DNA of 55,307 nucleotides, from contig JAZRUG010000045.1 of the NCBI GenBank assembly GCA_045652425.1, positions 1 through 55,307 of the forward strand. The letters are read 5' to 3'. A model generated the notes under the pieces. It was not told the origin of the DNA. It did not search any database and was given only the letters and a program-made list of their open reading frames with translations. Source of the DNA: RGIG1995 sp045652425. Its GTDB lineage: Bacteria; Bacillota; Clostridia; Oscillospirales; CAG-272. The translations under genes were made by a program, and so were the position numbers. Below are positions 1-7,305 of the stretch, in pieces; position 1 is the first letter of the stretch; every line of letters begins with the position of its first letter.

Positions 1-12
1 CTCTTTTTTCAT
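1..12 (-). CDS. 5' end of a truncated minus-strand gene
   Basis: Only the first four codons are inside the window (Met-Lys-Lys-Glu, reading leftwards from position 12). A strong ribosome binding site (GGAGG) lies about 7 bases upstream of the ATG at 20-26, which is why I call a start here. A TATAAT-like hexamer lies on the minus strand near 61-66, without a convincing -35. A Met-Lys-Lys start would fit another secreted or lipoprotein gene like the two that follow on the same strand, but nothing more can be said. Confidence 0.4.
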
Positions 13-106
13 AGATAAATCCTCCGCTTGTGTTTTTTTAGTTGACTGGCAGGTCTTCTTTATTATACACAATCGGAGGATTTTTTTCACCGGTTAACCT
101 CTTCTG

Positions 107-173
107 AACCACGCGACTATCGCGTGGTTTTCATATACCAATTATAACCACCGGCTAAGCCGGTGGTTTTCTA
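107..173. repeat. Two tandem GGTGG-type hairpins
   Basis: Two perfect 10-bp hairpins with 3-nt loops lie at 107-129 and 146-168. Both begin AACCAC, end GTGGTT and are followed by TTTTC. The inner four base pairs differ between the two but pair in each. They could be weak plus-strand terminators or a small duplicated palindrome. No gene is seen between 13 and 250. Confidence 0.6.
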
Positions 174-182
174 TAACAAAAA

Positions 183-221
183 AACAGCGCAGATTTTCAA
201 AAAATAATACTCTGCGCTGTT
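183..221 (-). terminator. Terminator of the first lipoprotein gene
   Basis: An 11-bp stem (AACAGCGCAGA pairing with TCTGCGCTGTT) lies about 30 bases past the stop of the minus-strand lipoprotein gene. On the minus strand it is followed by a run of seven T, as expected for intrinsic termination. Confidence 0.8.
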
Positions 222-250
222 AATCTCGATAATAATTTTTGCTATTTTTA

Positions 251-1501
251 TTATGAAAGAGTAAATTCTACTCTTGTCAATTCACAGCTATCAATTGCTA
301 TACCGGCAGATACGACGAGTGTATATGTACCGCTATTCAATTCGTTAAACAATCCCGAGAAGCTGTTTCTGAGAGTTACTGATCTGGTATCTTCCATATC
401 CATTTTAAACGCTGTAGTAACAAGCTTACCGTCTCCGTCAAGTACGTCAATCTGAACGTATCTAAGCGGGAAGTTGGATTTTACAGTGCCGTTAAACGTC
501 TTCTTTGCAAGAATTGCAGGGTCAAGGTCCTCATCAAGTGCAATATAAGGAACTTCCATTTCGCTTCTTGACTTGCTGTAGCTCGCAAGTGTCAATGGGA
601 GATAAGCAGATTCATAAAGATTAGAGAAAGAATAAACGTGGTCAACGTACCATGTGGTCTTTACACCGTCTGTTCTCTGTGCGTCAAATGCATTTGTTTG
701 CTCAATTGTCTTGATAGAACATCTGGAAGGAATAACCTTTCCCACACCGTTCTTAAAGATAGAAGGATCTTCAACAAGCACACGGAAGTGCGACATTGAC
801 TTTTTGTCATCCTTGGTAATTATGATATCACCTTTTTTGAGCTGCATATATGCGTTGTAGATAACGTCTTCGCCGTTTGCATCTCTGATATCTGCGGTTC
901 TGTTAACCCCCTCGGGCACCTTGTAATCACCGCATATCTGCGCCTCAAACGTTTTATAGCTGGGCATCATTTGGTTAGAAGTTCCTGCAACTGTGGGGTC
1001 AAACTGCTGAATACAGTTCATAATGGAAGAAATACATTGAACTCCGTAAACATCCTTCCACTGCGAGGATTCGGATGTATACTTGCCGTTAACAAGCGCA
1101 TTTTCGAATTGTACATAGCTTACCTTGGTGTCTGCATAAGGGATACCGGTATATTTCACGCCTTTTTTGAAATCAAGAGCAATTCCCCAGTTTTCCCACT
1201 TTTCGGACACGCTGAAATCTGCACCGCATACCCATTCAATTGCTGACTGCTTTCTCATGTAATCAACGATTACGTCTCTGAAGGGTTTGTCTGTAAGCTC
1301 AAATTCTACGAATTTGAAGTACTTTGCCTTCTCCTCATCGCTGAGTCTCTTTGGTTCATCGTTTGCGGGAGCATCAGTACCACCGTTGTTTTCAACCGTT
1401 TCATTTTCTGTTTCACCTGGTGTTTTTTCGGTCTCGGAACCGCAAGAAACAAGCAATGCTACCGTCAGCAATGCCAACAACAAAAACATTAGTTTTTTCA
1501 T
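251..1501 (-). CDS. Secreted lipoprotein, NlpC/P60-like candidate (paralogue 1)
   Basis: A 416-residue lipoprotein. The N-terminus has two lysines, a hydrophobic stretch and the lipobox LVSC with Cys20 as the predicted lipidated residue, followed by a Glu/Thr/Asn-rich linker to about residue 50. The middle contains GIPYAD (119-124), a cysteine in GVQCISS (Cys156) and, after LKKGDII, a histidine in SHFRVLVE (His238). This order (Cys, then a G-D turn, then His before a hydrophobic strand) resembles NlpC/P60 or related papain-fold amidases; that assignment is inference. The last 90 or so residues look like a beta-sandwich. A very similar paralogue lies immediately upstream, so a tandem duplication is clear. 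The start is supported by GAGGT before the ATG. Function is unknown; cell-wall or glycan turnover at the outer membrane face is possible. Confidence 0.8.
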   Translation of the reverse strand: MKKLMFLLLALLTVALLVSCGSETEKTPGETENETVENNGGTDAPANDEPKRLSDEEKAKYFKFVEFELTDKPFRDVIVDYMRKQSAIEWVCGADFSVSEKWENWGIALDFKKGVKYTGIPYADTKVSYVQFENALVNGKYTSESSQWKDVYGVQCISSIMNCIQQFDPTVAGTSNQMMPSYKTFEAQICGDYKVPEGVNRTADIRDANGEDVIYNAYMQLKKGDIIITKDDKKSMSHFRVLVEDPSIFKNGVGKVIPSRCSIKTIEQTNAFDAQRTDGVKTTWYVDHVYSFSNLYESAYLPLTLASYSKSRSEMEVPYIALDEDLDPAILAKKTFNGTVKSNFPLRYVQIDVLDGDGKLVTTAFKMDMEDTRSVTLRNSFSGLFNELNSGTYTLVVSAGIAIDSCELTRVEFTLS

Positions 1502-1550
1502 AATCTTTACCTCATCACTATATTTTTTAACAAATAAATTTTATATGTTA

Positions 1551-1579
1551 ATAATACAACATATTCTCAAAATTTGCAA
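1551..1579 (-). promoter_or_regulatory. Promoter of lipoprotein gene 1
   Basis: On the minus strand TTGCAA, a 17-bp spacer and TATTAT sit about 50 bases before the start codon. The same arrangement with nearly the same bases occurs before the paralogue, so the promoter was duplicated with the gene. Confidence 0.7.
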
Positions 1580-1763
1580 TGCACAATTTTATTCAATAAC
1601 AAAAATTCTTTCACTATTTTAATCCACTTTAAAAGTTTACAAATTAAGCATTTTTTATCATATTATGCAGATTTTTAGTTTAATAAATTTGTATTATTTT
1701 CATTTTTTCTCATTTGGTCAAAATCATTACAAATTTAACATAAATAGAAAACTGAATATACTG
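1580..1763. other. AT-rich spacer with no gene
   Basis: This is the part of the 358-base gap between the two lipoprotein genes that is neither promoter nor terminator. It is very AT-rich, and I see no ORF with a ribosome site, no repeat and no further hairpin. Confidence 0.6.
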
Positions 1764-1820
1764 CAAAAAATACGGAAAACACAAACTTTCACAATAATGA
1801 AAGCCGTATTTTCCGTATCT
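1764..1820 (-). terminator. Terminator of lipoprotein gene 2
   Basis: ATACGGAAAA (1770-1779) pairs with TTTTCCGTAT (1809-1818), with an inner CTTTCA/TGAAAG stem. Minus-strand transcription leaves it through a run of T. It lies just past the stop of the second lipoprotein gene. Confidence 0.75.
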
Positions 1821-1859
1821 ATTAATTGTATTCTACTATTGTATAGGTATACTATGCAA

Positions 1860-3113
1860 TTAATTAAGTGTAAACTCTACTCTTTGAAGTTCACAACTGT
1901 CAATAGCTATTCCGGCAGATAAAACAAGTGTATACTTATTGCCGCTTTCCAATCCCTCAAAAACACTTGAAAAAGCATTTCTCAATATAACTTTTCTGCT
2001 GTCAACCATATCTATTTTAAGTTTAGAGGTAACTTTTTTGCCCTCCGCATCAAACAAATCAATTTGTACGTATCTAATCGGGAAGTTAGAGCTTACTACA
2101 GTATTATTAAACATTTTCTTTGCAAGAACCTCGGGGTCAAGCTCATTATCAAGAGCAATATAAGGAATCTCCATTTCGCTTCTGGGCTTACTGTAGCTTT
2201 CAAGTGTCAAAGGAATATAATTTGATTTAAGCAAGTCTTGAAATGAATAAACGTGGTCAACAAACCAAGTCGTCTTTACTCCGTCGTTTCTCTTGCTGTC
2301 AAAAGCATTTGTCTGCTCAATGGTCTTAACTGCACATCTTGAATAAACAAGCTTGCCGGTTGCATTCTTATAAATCGTAGGATCTTCTACAAGCACACGG
2401 AAGTGAGAAGTTTGTTTGTCGAAATTTATATTCGCAATTATATCGCCCTTCTTCAGTTGCATATAAGCATTGTAAATAGCTTCCTCACCGTTTAATTCTA
2501 TGATAGCTTTCGTTGATCTGGGATCTTTGGGGTACTTATAATCTCCACACACTTTAGCCTCAAAATCTTTTTCTCCGGGCATCATTACCCCAGATGTACC
2601 TGCAACTGTGGGGTCAAACTGCTGAATTGAGTTCATAATTGAAGATATACACTGAACACCATATACGTCTTTCCATGCACTTGATGCGCAAGTATATGTC
2701 CCGTCAACAAGCGCATTTTGAAATTGTATGTAACTCACTTTGGTATCTGCATAAGGAATTCCGCGATAGGCTACACCTTTTTTGAAATCAAGAGAAATGC
2801 TCCAGTTAACAAAGGCTTCGGTTACGCTGAAATCTGCACCGCATACCCATTCAATATCCGACTGTTTTCTCATATAGTCAACGATAACGTCTCTAAAGGG
2901 TTCTTTCGTAAGCTCAAATTCAACGAACTTGAAGTACTTAGCCATTTCCTCATCGCTGAGTCTCTTGGCTTCATCGGTGTCAATAGCGGTGTTTCCTTCT
3001 CCACCGTTATTTTCAACAGTTTCATTTCCTATTTCATTCGGGGTTTCCGGTTTCTCGGAACCGCAAGAAACAAGCAATGCTACTGTCAGCAACAAGAACA
3101 TTAATTTTTTCAT
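1860..3113 (-). CDS. Secreted lipoprotein, NlpC/P60-like candidate (paralogue 2)
   Basis: A 417-residue paralogue of the next gene downstream, similar along its whole length apart from the low-complexity linker. The signal peptide ends in LVSC (Cys17). Conserved features are GIPYAD, the Cys in GVQCISS (Cys155) and the His in SHFRVLVE (His237), which I read as a possible NlpC/P60-type Cys/His pair. An upstream in-frame codon would add 27 residues before the signal peptide. I chose the internal ATG because GAGGT precedes it with normal spacing and the signal peptide then starts at Met1, as in the paralogue. Conservation of the same Cys and His in both copies while the linker has diverged argues that both are functional proteins. 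Confidence 0.8.
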   Translation of the reverse strand: MKKLMFLLLTVALLVSCGSEKPETPNEIGNETVENNGGEGNTAIDTDEAKRLSDEEMAKYFKFVEFELTKEPFRDVIVDYMRKQSDIEWVCGADFSVTEAFVNWSISLDFKKGVAYRGIPYADTKVSYIQFQNALVDGTYTCASSAWKDVYGVQCISSIMNSIQQFDPTVAGTSGVMMPGEKDFEAKVCGDYKYPKDPRSTKAIIELNGEEAIYNAYMQLKKGDIIANINFDKQTSHFRVLVEDPTIYKNATGKLVYSRCAVKTIEQTNAFDSKRNDGVKTTWFVDHVYSFQDLLKSNYIPLTLESYSKPRSEMEIPYIALDNELDPEVLAKKMFNNTVVSSNFPIRYVQIDLFDAEGKKVTSKLKIDMVDSRKVILRNAFSSVFEGLESGNKYTLVLSAGIAIDSCELQRVEFTLN

Positions 3114-3165
3114 AATCTTTACCTCATCAATACAATTATTTTTAGTAAATAAACTTGATATGTTA

Positions 3166-3194
3166 ATAATACAACAAATTTTCAAAACACGCAA
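3166..3194 (-). promoter_or_regulatory. Promoter of lipoprotein gene 2
   Basis: Minus-strand TTGCGT, a 17-bp spacer and TATTAT, matching the promoter of the paralogue in spacing and in most spacer bases. Confidence 0.7.
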
Positions 3195-3328
3195 TACACA
3201 ATCTTATTCAATTAACAACACTTTTTCACTATTTTAATTTTTTTAATTTCAACATATCTTAATCATGTCCAAATCTGCATACTTTTTCTTGCAGTTATTA
3301 GTCAAAAAATTTTTTACTAATTTTAGCA
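3195..3328. other. Divergent intergenic region, no gene
   Basis: AT-rich sequence between the minus-strand lipoprotein promoter and the plus-strand araC-type promoter. I see no ORF or clear hairpin; operator sites could be here but none is evident. Confidence 0.5.
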
Positions 3329-3357
3329 TTGACAACAAAACACTAAAAATCTATAAT
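3329..3357 (+). promoter_or_regulatory. Consensus promoter for the AraC-type gene
   Basis: TTGACA, exactly 17 bases, then TATAAT. This is a perfect vegetative promoter about 78 bases upstream of the regulator start. Confidence 0.85.
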
Positions 3358-3434
3358 TAACATGGCTGTATATTTCTCACTTATTATTTACTCGTACAGT
3401 TTTGTTTATCACTTTTTAATATCGGAGAATGCCT

Positions 3435-4217
3435 ATGTATATCGTAAAAAGTTTGTGGTTCTATTCAACCCATACGGTCTCAAAATACGGAAAGATGCTA
3501 CCGTCAAACATCCCCTTCTACCACCTCGTTTTTCTACTAAAAGGAAAAATGACTTATACTGCCGATGGAATAACTTATAATCTTGAAGAAAATGATGCGT
3601 TATTTCTTCCAAAAGGAACGCTCCGCGCAAGAGATTCAAGCGACGAGCCTGCAAAATACGTCATTTTTAATTTCATTCCGTACGAAAGCGCAGATCTAAA
3701 CATCGAAACACATATCAAGTCAGCTCTGACACCAAACATCAAAAAACTCTTGGCGATTTATCCCTATTCATATTCGAATTCTTCGGATTTTACCACTAAC
3801 GTTACCCATGAAAAAGAAAAAACCCGACAGATTATGCAAAACATTTTGAACTGTGTCCTTATAGAGCTTATGGATAATCAACGTTACGACACAAAAAATC
3901 CCCACGTACTCAAGGCAATAAAGTTTATAAATGATAATATTACAGCTCCCCTCTCTTTAAAAGACGTAAGCCAATCCATACACCTTTCTAAAGAGTATAC
4001 CGCAAAAATCTTCAAAGAAGAAATGGGCTGCACTGTAACCGAGTATATTAATGAAAAGAAAATGTTGATTGCAAAAGATATGCTTAACAGCGACGAGGTG
4101 CCCCTGCGCGATACAGCATCTAATTTAGGCTTTGAAAACTACAGCTATTTTTCCCGTATTTTCAAAAAGCATTTTAACACTTCTCCGGCAAAGGTTAAAA
4201 AATCTATGAAGCCATAA
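3435..4217 (+). CDS. AraC-family transcriptional regulator
   Basis: A 260-residue regulator. The first 90 or so residues form a cupin-like sensor (DGITYNLEENDALFLPKG), typically binding a small carbohydrate-related ligand. The last 100 hold the two AraC helix-turn-helix motifs (LKDVSQSIHLSKEYTAKIF, then LRDTASNLGFENYSYFSRIF). Two in-frame ATGs lie six bases apart; GGAG at 3424-3427 is best spaced for the second. It is transcribed towards two Gfo/Idh/MocA oxidoreductases that have their own promoter, so it is likely their local regulator. That link is inference from position. Confidence 0.9.
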   Translation: MYIVKSLWFYSTHTVSKYGKMLPSNIPFYHLVFLLKGKMTYTADGITYNLEENDALFLPKGTLRARDSSDEPAKYVIFNFIPYESADLNIETHIKSALTPNIKKLLAIYPYSYSNSSDFTTNVTHEKEKTRQIMQNILNCVLIELMDNQRYDTKNPHVLKAIKFINDNITAPLSLKDVSQSIHLSKEYTAKIFKEEMGCTVTEYINEKKMLIAKDMLNSDEVPLRDTASNLGFENYSYFSRIFKKHFNTSPAKVKKSMKP

Positions 4218-4282
4218 TAATATATTACTATTTATATCAGTAACAAACAATCATTTTTGTTGAAAATAACGCAATAATTATA

Positions 4283-4311
4283 TTGACTTTAACCGGATTA
4301 TTTGATAAAAT
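4283..4311 (+). promoter_or_regulatory. Promoter of the oxidoreductase pair
   Basis: TTGACT, a 17-bp spacer and TAAAAT, about 46 bases before the first oxidoreductase start. Confidence 0.75.
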
Positions 4312-4356
4312 AAATTTAACCATATTTAATTTTTTTACATGGAAGGAAACATTATC

Positions 4357-5433
4357 ATGGAAAAGAAAATTCTTAATGTAGGCGTTATCTCCTGCAGCGG
4401 TATGGCTGAAGGCCATATGAAGGGCGTTATCGCTCACCCTCAGGCTAAGCTCGTTGCTGTATGCGACATCGACCTTGAAAAAGCTAAAACAGTTGCCGAA
4501 AGAAGAGGAGTAAGCCGCGTTTACCAGGATTACAAAGAACTCCTTGCTCAACCAGATATTGATGCTGTAATTATCGTTACTCCCGACCACCTTCACAGAG
4601 AAATGGCTGTAGCTGCTCTTGAAGCAGGCAAACACGTTCTTTGCGAAAAGCCTCTCGCACTTAACAGAGACGACCTTCAGGCTATTGCTGATGCAGTAAA
4701 GAAGTCTGACAAGAAGTTTATGGTTGGTCAGATTGCGCGCTACACACCTTCTTTCAAACTCGCTAAAGAAATTATGAACCGCGGAGAAATCGGCGATATC
4801 GTATTTATAGAAACAGAATACGCTCACAACTATGAAAAGATACTTAAAGCTTGCGAAGATTGGAAATCGGATCCTGCAAGATGGAGATCTAACCCCGAAA
4901 GAAACGGTGTTGTTGGCGGCGGTTGTCACGCTGTTGACCTTCTCCGTTGGCTCGTAGGCGCTGACCCCGAAGAAGTAAGAGCTTATTCCACAAAGAAGAT
5001 CTTCACAGACCTTCCCTACGACGATACCCACATCGCTATTATGAAGTTCCCCAACAACATTATGACTAAGGTGTTCATTTCTGTAAGCTGTAAGCGTAAC
5101 TACACAATGCGTACTGTTATTTACGGTACTAAGGGTACTATCGTTTGCGACAACAAGAATGCTCAGATGAGCGTTTACAGATCCGAAATCGCAGGTCAGA
5201 CAGTTGGTTCTCTTATTCCCGAAAAACCCAACTCAGAAGTTGAAGTTAAGTATCCTGTTGCTATCAACAACCACAATGCTACCGCTGAATTCGAAGAATT
5301 TGCAAGCATCGTTCTTAACGACAAAGAAGTTTCAACTACAGTATTCGAGGGCGCTAAGACAGTTGCCGCTTGTTTCGCTATCTGCGAAGCTGCTGAAAAG
5401 GGTCAGCCCGTTGTCCCCGATTACAATTTCTGA
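4357..5433 (+). CDS. Gfo/Idh/MocA-family NAD(P)-dependent oxidoreductase 1
   Basis: A 358-residue protein of the Gfo/Idh/MocA family, which oxidises or reduces sugars, inositols and related polyols with NAD(P). Visible are an N-terminal Rossmann fold, the family motif EKPLAL, and the C-terminal-domain motif GGGCHAVDLLRWL with its catalytic-region histidine. The dinucleotide loop is unusual: where the family has G-x-G-x-x-A, this reads SCSGMA, and the paralogue has the same. I start at the ATG preceded by GGAAGGA rather than the ATG 18 bases earlier, which lies inside that ribosome site. It is followed 28 bases later by a paralogue. The substrate cannot be told from sequence. Confidence 0.9.
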   Translation: MEKKILNVGVISCSGMAEGHMKGVIAHPQAKLVAVCDIDLEKAKTVAERRGVSRVYQDYKELLAQPDIDAVIIVTPDHLHREMAVAALEAGKHVLCEKPLALNRDDLQAIADAVKKSDKKFMVGQIARYTPSFKLAKEIMNRGEIGDIVFIETEYAHNYEKILKACEDWKSDPARWRSNPERNGVVGGGCHAVDLLRWLVGADPEEVRAYSTKKIFTDLPYDDTHIAIMKFPNNIMTKVFISVSCKRNYTMRTVIYGTKGTIVCDNKNAQMSVYRSEIAGQTVGSLIPEKPNSEVEVKYPVAINNHNATAEFEEFASIVLNDKEVSTTVFEGAKTVAACFAICEAAEKGQPVVPDYNF

Positions 5434-5461
5434 TTGAATGAGCTGAAAGGAATTAATTATC

Positions 5462-6514
5462 ATGGAAAATAATATTATTAAAGTTGGTGTCATCTCCTGC
5501 AGTGGTATGGCTACAGGTCATATGAGAGGTGTTATTCGCCACCCCAAAGCAGAGCTTGTTGCTATTTGCGATACTGATGTTGAAAAAATGAACAAAGTCG
5601 GCGATATGCTCGGCATTGAAAGAAGATACGAAAACTATAAGGATCTCCTTGCACAAGAAGATATTGACGCTGTAATTATCGTTACTCCCGACAGACTCCA
5701 CAAGGATATGGCTGTTGACGCACTTGAAGCAGGCAAACACGTTCTCTGCGAAAAGCCCCTCGCTTTGACAAGAGAAGACTGTGTTGATATTGCAAATGCA
5801 GTAAAAAAATCTGACAGAAAGTTTATGGTTGGTCAGATCTGCCGTTATACTCCCGCATTCAAGGCTGCAAAAGAAATTATTGACCGTGGCGAGATCGGTG
5901 AACTTATGTTCGTTGAATCCGAATACGCTCACGACTATGAAAAGATACTTAAACCCGGTAACTGGAGATGGGATCCCCTCAGAAACGGCGTTATCGGCGG
6001 CGGTTGCCATGCCGTTGACCTTCTCCGTTGGGTTGCAGGCGATCCGGAGGAAGTTCAGGCTTACTCCAATCACAAGATATTCGATGCTGAACTTCCCTAC
6101 GACGATACAACAATCGCTATTATGAAGTTCCCCAACAACGTTATCGGTAAGGTATTCGTTTCCGTTGCATGTAAGAGAGAATACACAATGCGTTCACTCT
6201 TCTACGGTACAAAGGGTACAATCATCTGTGATAACAAGTCCAATAAGTTTGAACTCTTTAAGACTGACGTAAATGATACAACAACCGAAGGGCTTATGCC
6301 TAAGCAGTTGAACACTGAAATTCCGATAGAAATTCCCGTTGCAATCAACAACCACAACGCTGCCGCTGAGTTCGAAGAATTTGCTAGTATCATTCTTAAC
6401 GATAAGGAAGTTACCACAACCGTTTTCGAAGGCGCTAAAACCGTTGCTGCTTGCTTCGCTATCGTTGAAGCTGCTGAAACAGGAAAAGTTGTTAAGCCTG
6501 ACTACGAGTTTTAA
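5462..6514 (+). CDS. Gfo/Idh/MocA-family NAD(P)-dependent oxidoreductase 2
   Basis: A 350-residue paralogue of the upstream gene, roughly two thirds identical by eye, so a local duplication. The same motifs are present: SCSGMA in the nucleotide loop, EKPLAL and GGGCHAVDLLRW. It lacks about eight residues the first copy has after ILKACEDWK. The two are probably co-transcribed and may act on related substrates or form a mixed oligomer; both ideas are inference. Codon use in both copies favours C-ending codons more than neighbouring genes, which may mean high expression. Confidence 0.9.
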   Translation: MENNIIKVGVISCSGMATGHMRGVIRHPKAELVAICDTDVEKMNKVGDMLGIERRYENYKDLLAQEDIDAVIIVTPDRLHKDMAVDALEAGKHVLCEKPLALTREDCVDIANAVKKSDRKFMVGQICRYTPAFKAAKEIIDRGEIGELMFVESEYAHDYEKILKPGNWRWDPLRNGVIGGGCHAVDLLRWVAGDPEEVQAYSNHKIFDAELPYDDTTIAIMKFPNNVIGKVFVSVACKREYTMRSLFYGTKGTIICDNKSNKFELFKTDVNDTTTEGLMPKQLNTEIPIEIPVAINNHNAAAEFEEFASIILNDKEVTTTVFEGAKTVAACFAIVEAAETGKVVKPDYEF

Positions 6515-6547
6515 TAACTCTATTCGGTTATAAAAAGTTCTACAACA

Positions 6548-6600
6548 AAAAAGGTTGAGAAGTTTGCTTACAAAAGCAAATATCTCAACCTTTGTTTTTA
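6548..6600. terminator. Bidirectional terminator
   Basis: An AAGGTTGAGA ... TCTCAACCTT stem, extended by a GTTTGCTT/AAGCAAA inner stem, lies between convergent genes with T-rich sequence on both sides. Confidence 0.8.
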
Positions 6601-6619
6601 TTTGCCGTATAAATTGTTT

Positions 6620-6859
6620 TTACATATCCAAAAGGTATTCGGGCGAAACCTTCAATACCTTACACAAAATCAATAATTCATAATCAGCAACAAAACGTGT
6701 CCCTATCTCTATTCGGCTTATGCTATCCCTTTCAATAACTACTCCCTCGATCTGCATTTTTGCAGCAAGATTATCTTGGGTAAGTCCTTGTTTTTTGCGC
6801 GCTTCAGCTATTCGCTCTCCGCATATATTCTTTTTGCCTTTATAATCATAAATCTTCAT
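6620..6859 (-). CDS. Small XRE-family DNA-binding protein
   Basis: A 79-residue protein that is almost entirely one helix-turn-helix domain (ARKKQGLTQDNLAAKMQ, then RDSISRIEIGTRFVADYEL). The short N-terminal stretch precedes the usual first helix. I start at the ATG with GGAG six bases upstream; a GTG four codons earlier has no better ribosome site. It is divergent from a small AbrB-like gene, and the shared 119-base gap carries two copies of an operator-like repeat, so mutual or autogenous control is plausible. Confidence 0.85.
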   Translation of the reverse strand: MKIYDYKGKKNICGERIAEARKKQGLTQDNLAAKMQIEGVVIERDSISRIEIGTRFVADYELLILCKVLKVSPEYLLDM

Positions 6860-6875
6860 ATTTATCTCCACTGTT

Positions 6876-6893
6876 GTGTTAATATTAAGAATT
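6876..6893. promoter_or_regulatory. Operator-like repeat, copy 1
   Basis: GTGTTAA, three variable bases, then TAAGAATT, lying in the leader just before the ribosome site of the minus-strand XRE gene. 15 of 18 bases match copy 2 in the same orientation 51 bases away. Confidence 0.45.
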
Positions 6894-6896
6894 TAC

Positions 6897-6925
6897 TTGA
6901 CTTTAACATTTTTTTTGCTTATAAT
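6897..6925 (+). promoter_or_regulatory. Promoter of the AbrB-like gene
   Basis: TTGACT, a 17-bp spacer and TATAAT. It is flanked on each side by one copy of the operator-like repeat; copy 2 begins two bases after the -10 box, where a bound repressor would block initiation. Confidence 0.85.
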
Positions 6926-6926
6926 T

Positions 6927-6944
6927 GTGTTAAAGATAAGAATT
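6927..6944. promoter_or_regulatory. Operator-like repeat, copy 2
   Basis: GTGTTAA, three variable bases, then TAAGAATT, covering the probable transcription start of the AbrB-like gene. See copy 1. Confidence 0.45.
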
Positions 6945-6978
6945 GCACAATTGTTAAAAATATTATTGGAGAAAAATA

Positions 6979-7143
6979 ATGAAAGAAATCGGTATTATAA
7001 AAGAATTTGACAAACTCGGAAGAATTGTCATTCCCAAAGAATTGAGAGAACGCTATGCGTTAAACAATAAAGTTGAAATAATAGCAACCAAGGAAGGCTT
7101 ACTTCTTAAAAGCCCGGAATACTTTTTGACAAGAATAAAATAA
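6979..7143 (+). CDS. AbrB/SpoVT-type swapped-hairpin regulator
   Basis: A 54-residue ORF encoding one AbrB-type DNA-binding domain (IIKEFDKLGRIVIPKELRE ... NKVEIIATKEGLLLKSP). GRIVIPKELR is the family hallmark. GGAG sits eight bases before the ATG and a near-consensus promoter lies upstream. This domain alone is enough for a transition-state-type regulator, which would act as a dimer or tetramer; there is no C-terminal multimerisation or sensor domain. Its target genes are unknown; neighbours are an XRE gene (divergent) and a phosphate symporter (downstream, own promoter). Confidence 0.9.
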   Translation: MKEIGIIKEFDKLGRIVIPKELRERYALNNKVEIIATKEGLLLKSPEYFLTRIK

Positions 7144-7224
7144 ACAAATTTCGATAACAATTTCCTTTCTTTTTAATAAAATATACAAACTTTTCTCATT
7201 CAAAAAAAACTTTCCTTTTTTCTA

Positions 7225-7253
7225 TTGACTTATCCATAAAAATACTGTATATA
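7225..7253 (+). promoter_or_regulatory. Promoter of the Na/Pi symporter gene
   Basis: TTGACT, a 17-bp spacer and TATATA. A second TATAAT lies just downstream (7255-7260) but would give too long a spacer. Confidence 0.6.
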
Positions 7254-7305
7254 TTATAATGTAATTTTATGATAAAGAAAAAGAAAAGAAAGGAAGGAGA
7301 GAATT

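Noticed and set aside
4237..5031. 264-residue open frame antisense to the first oxidoreductase (and a similar one at 5453-6073)
   Set aside because: Their resemblance follows from the duplicated sense genes; no ribosome site, and codon pattern matches the sense strand.
6620..7143. Toxin-antitoxin module
   Set aside because: Both proteins are DNA-binding only and divergent; no toxin-like partner is present.
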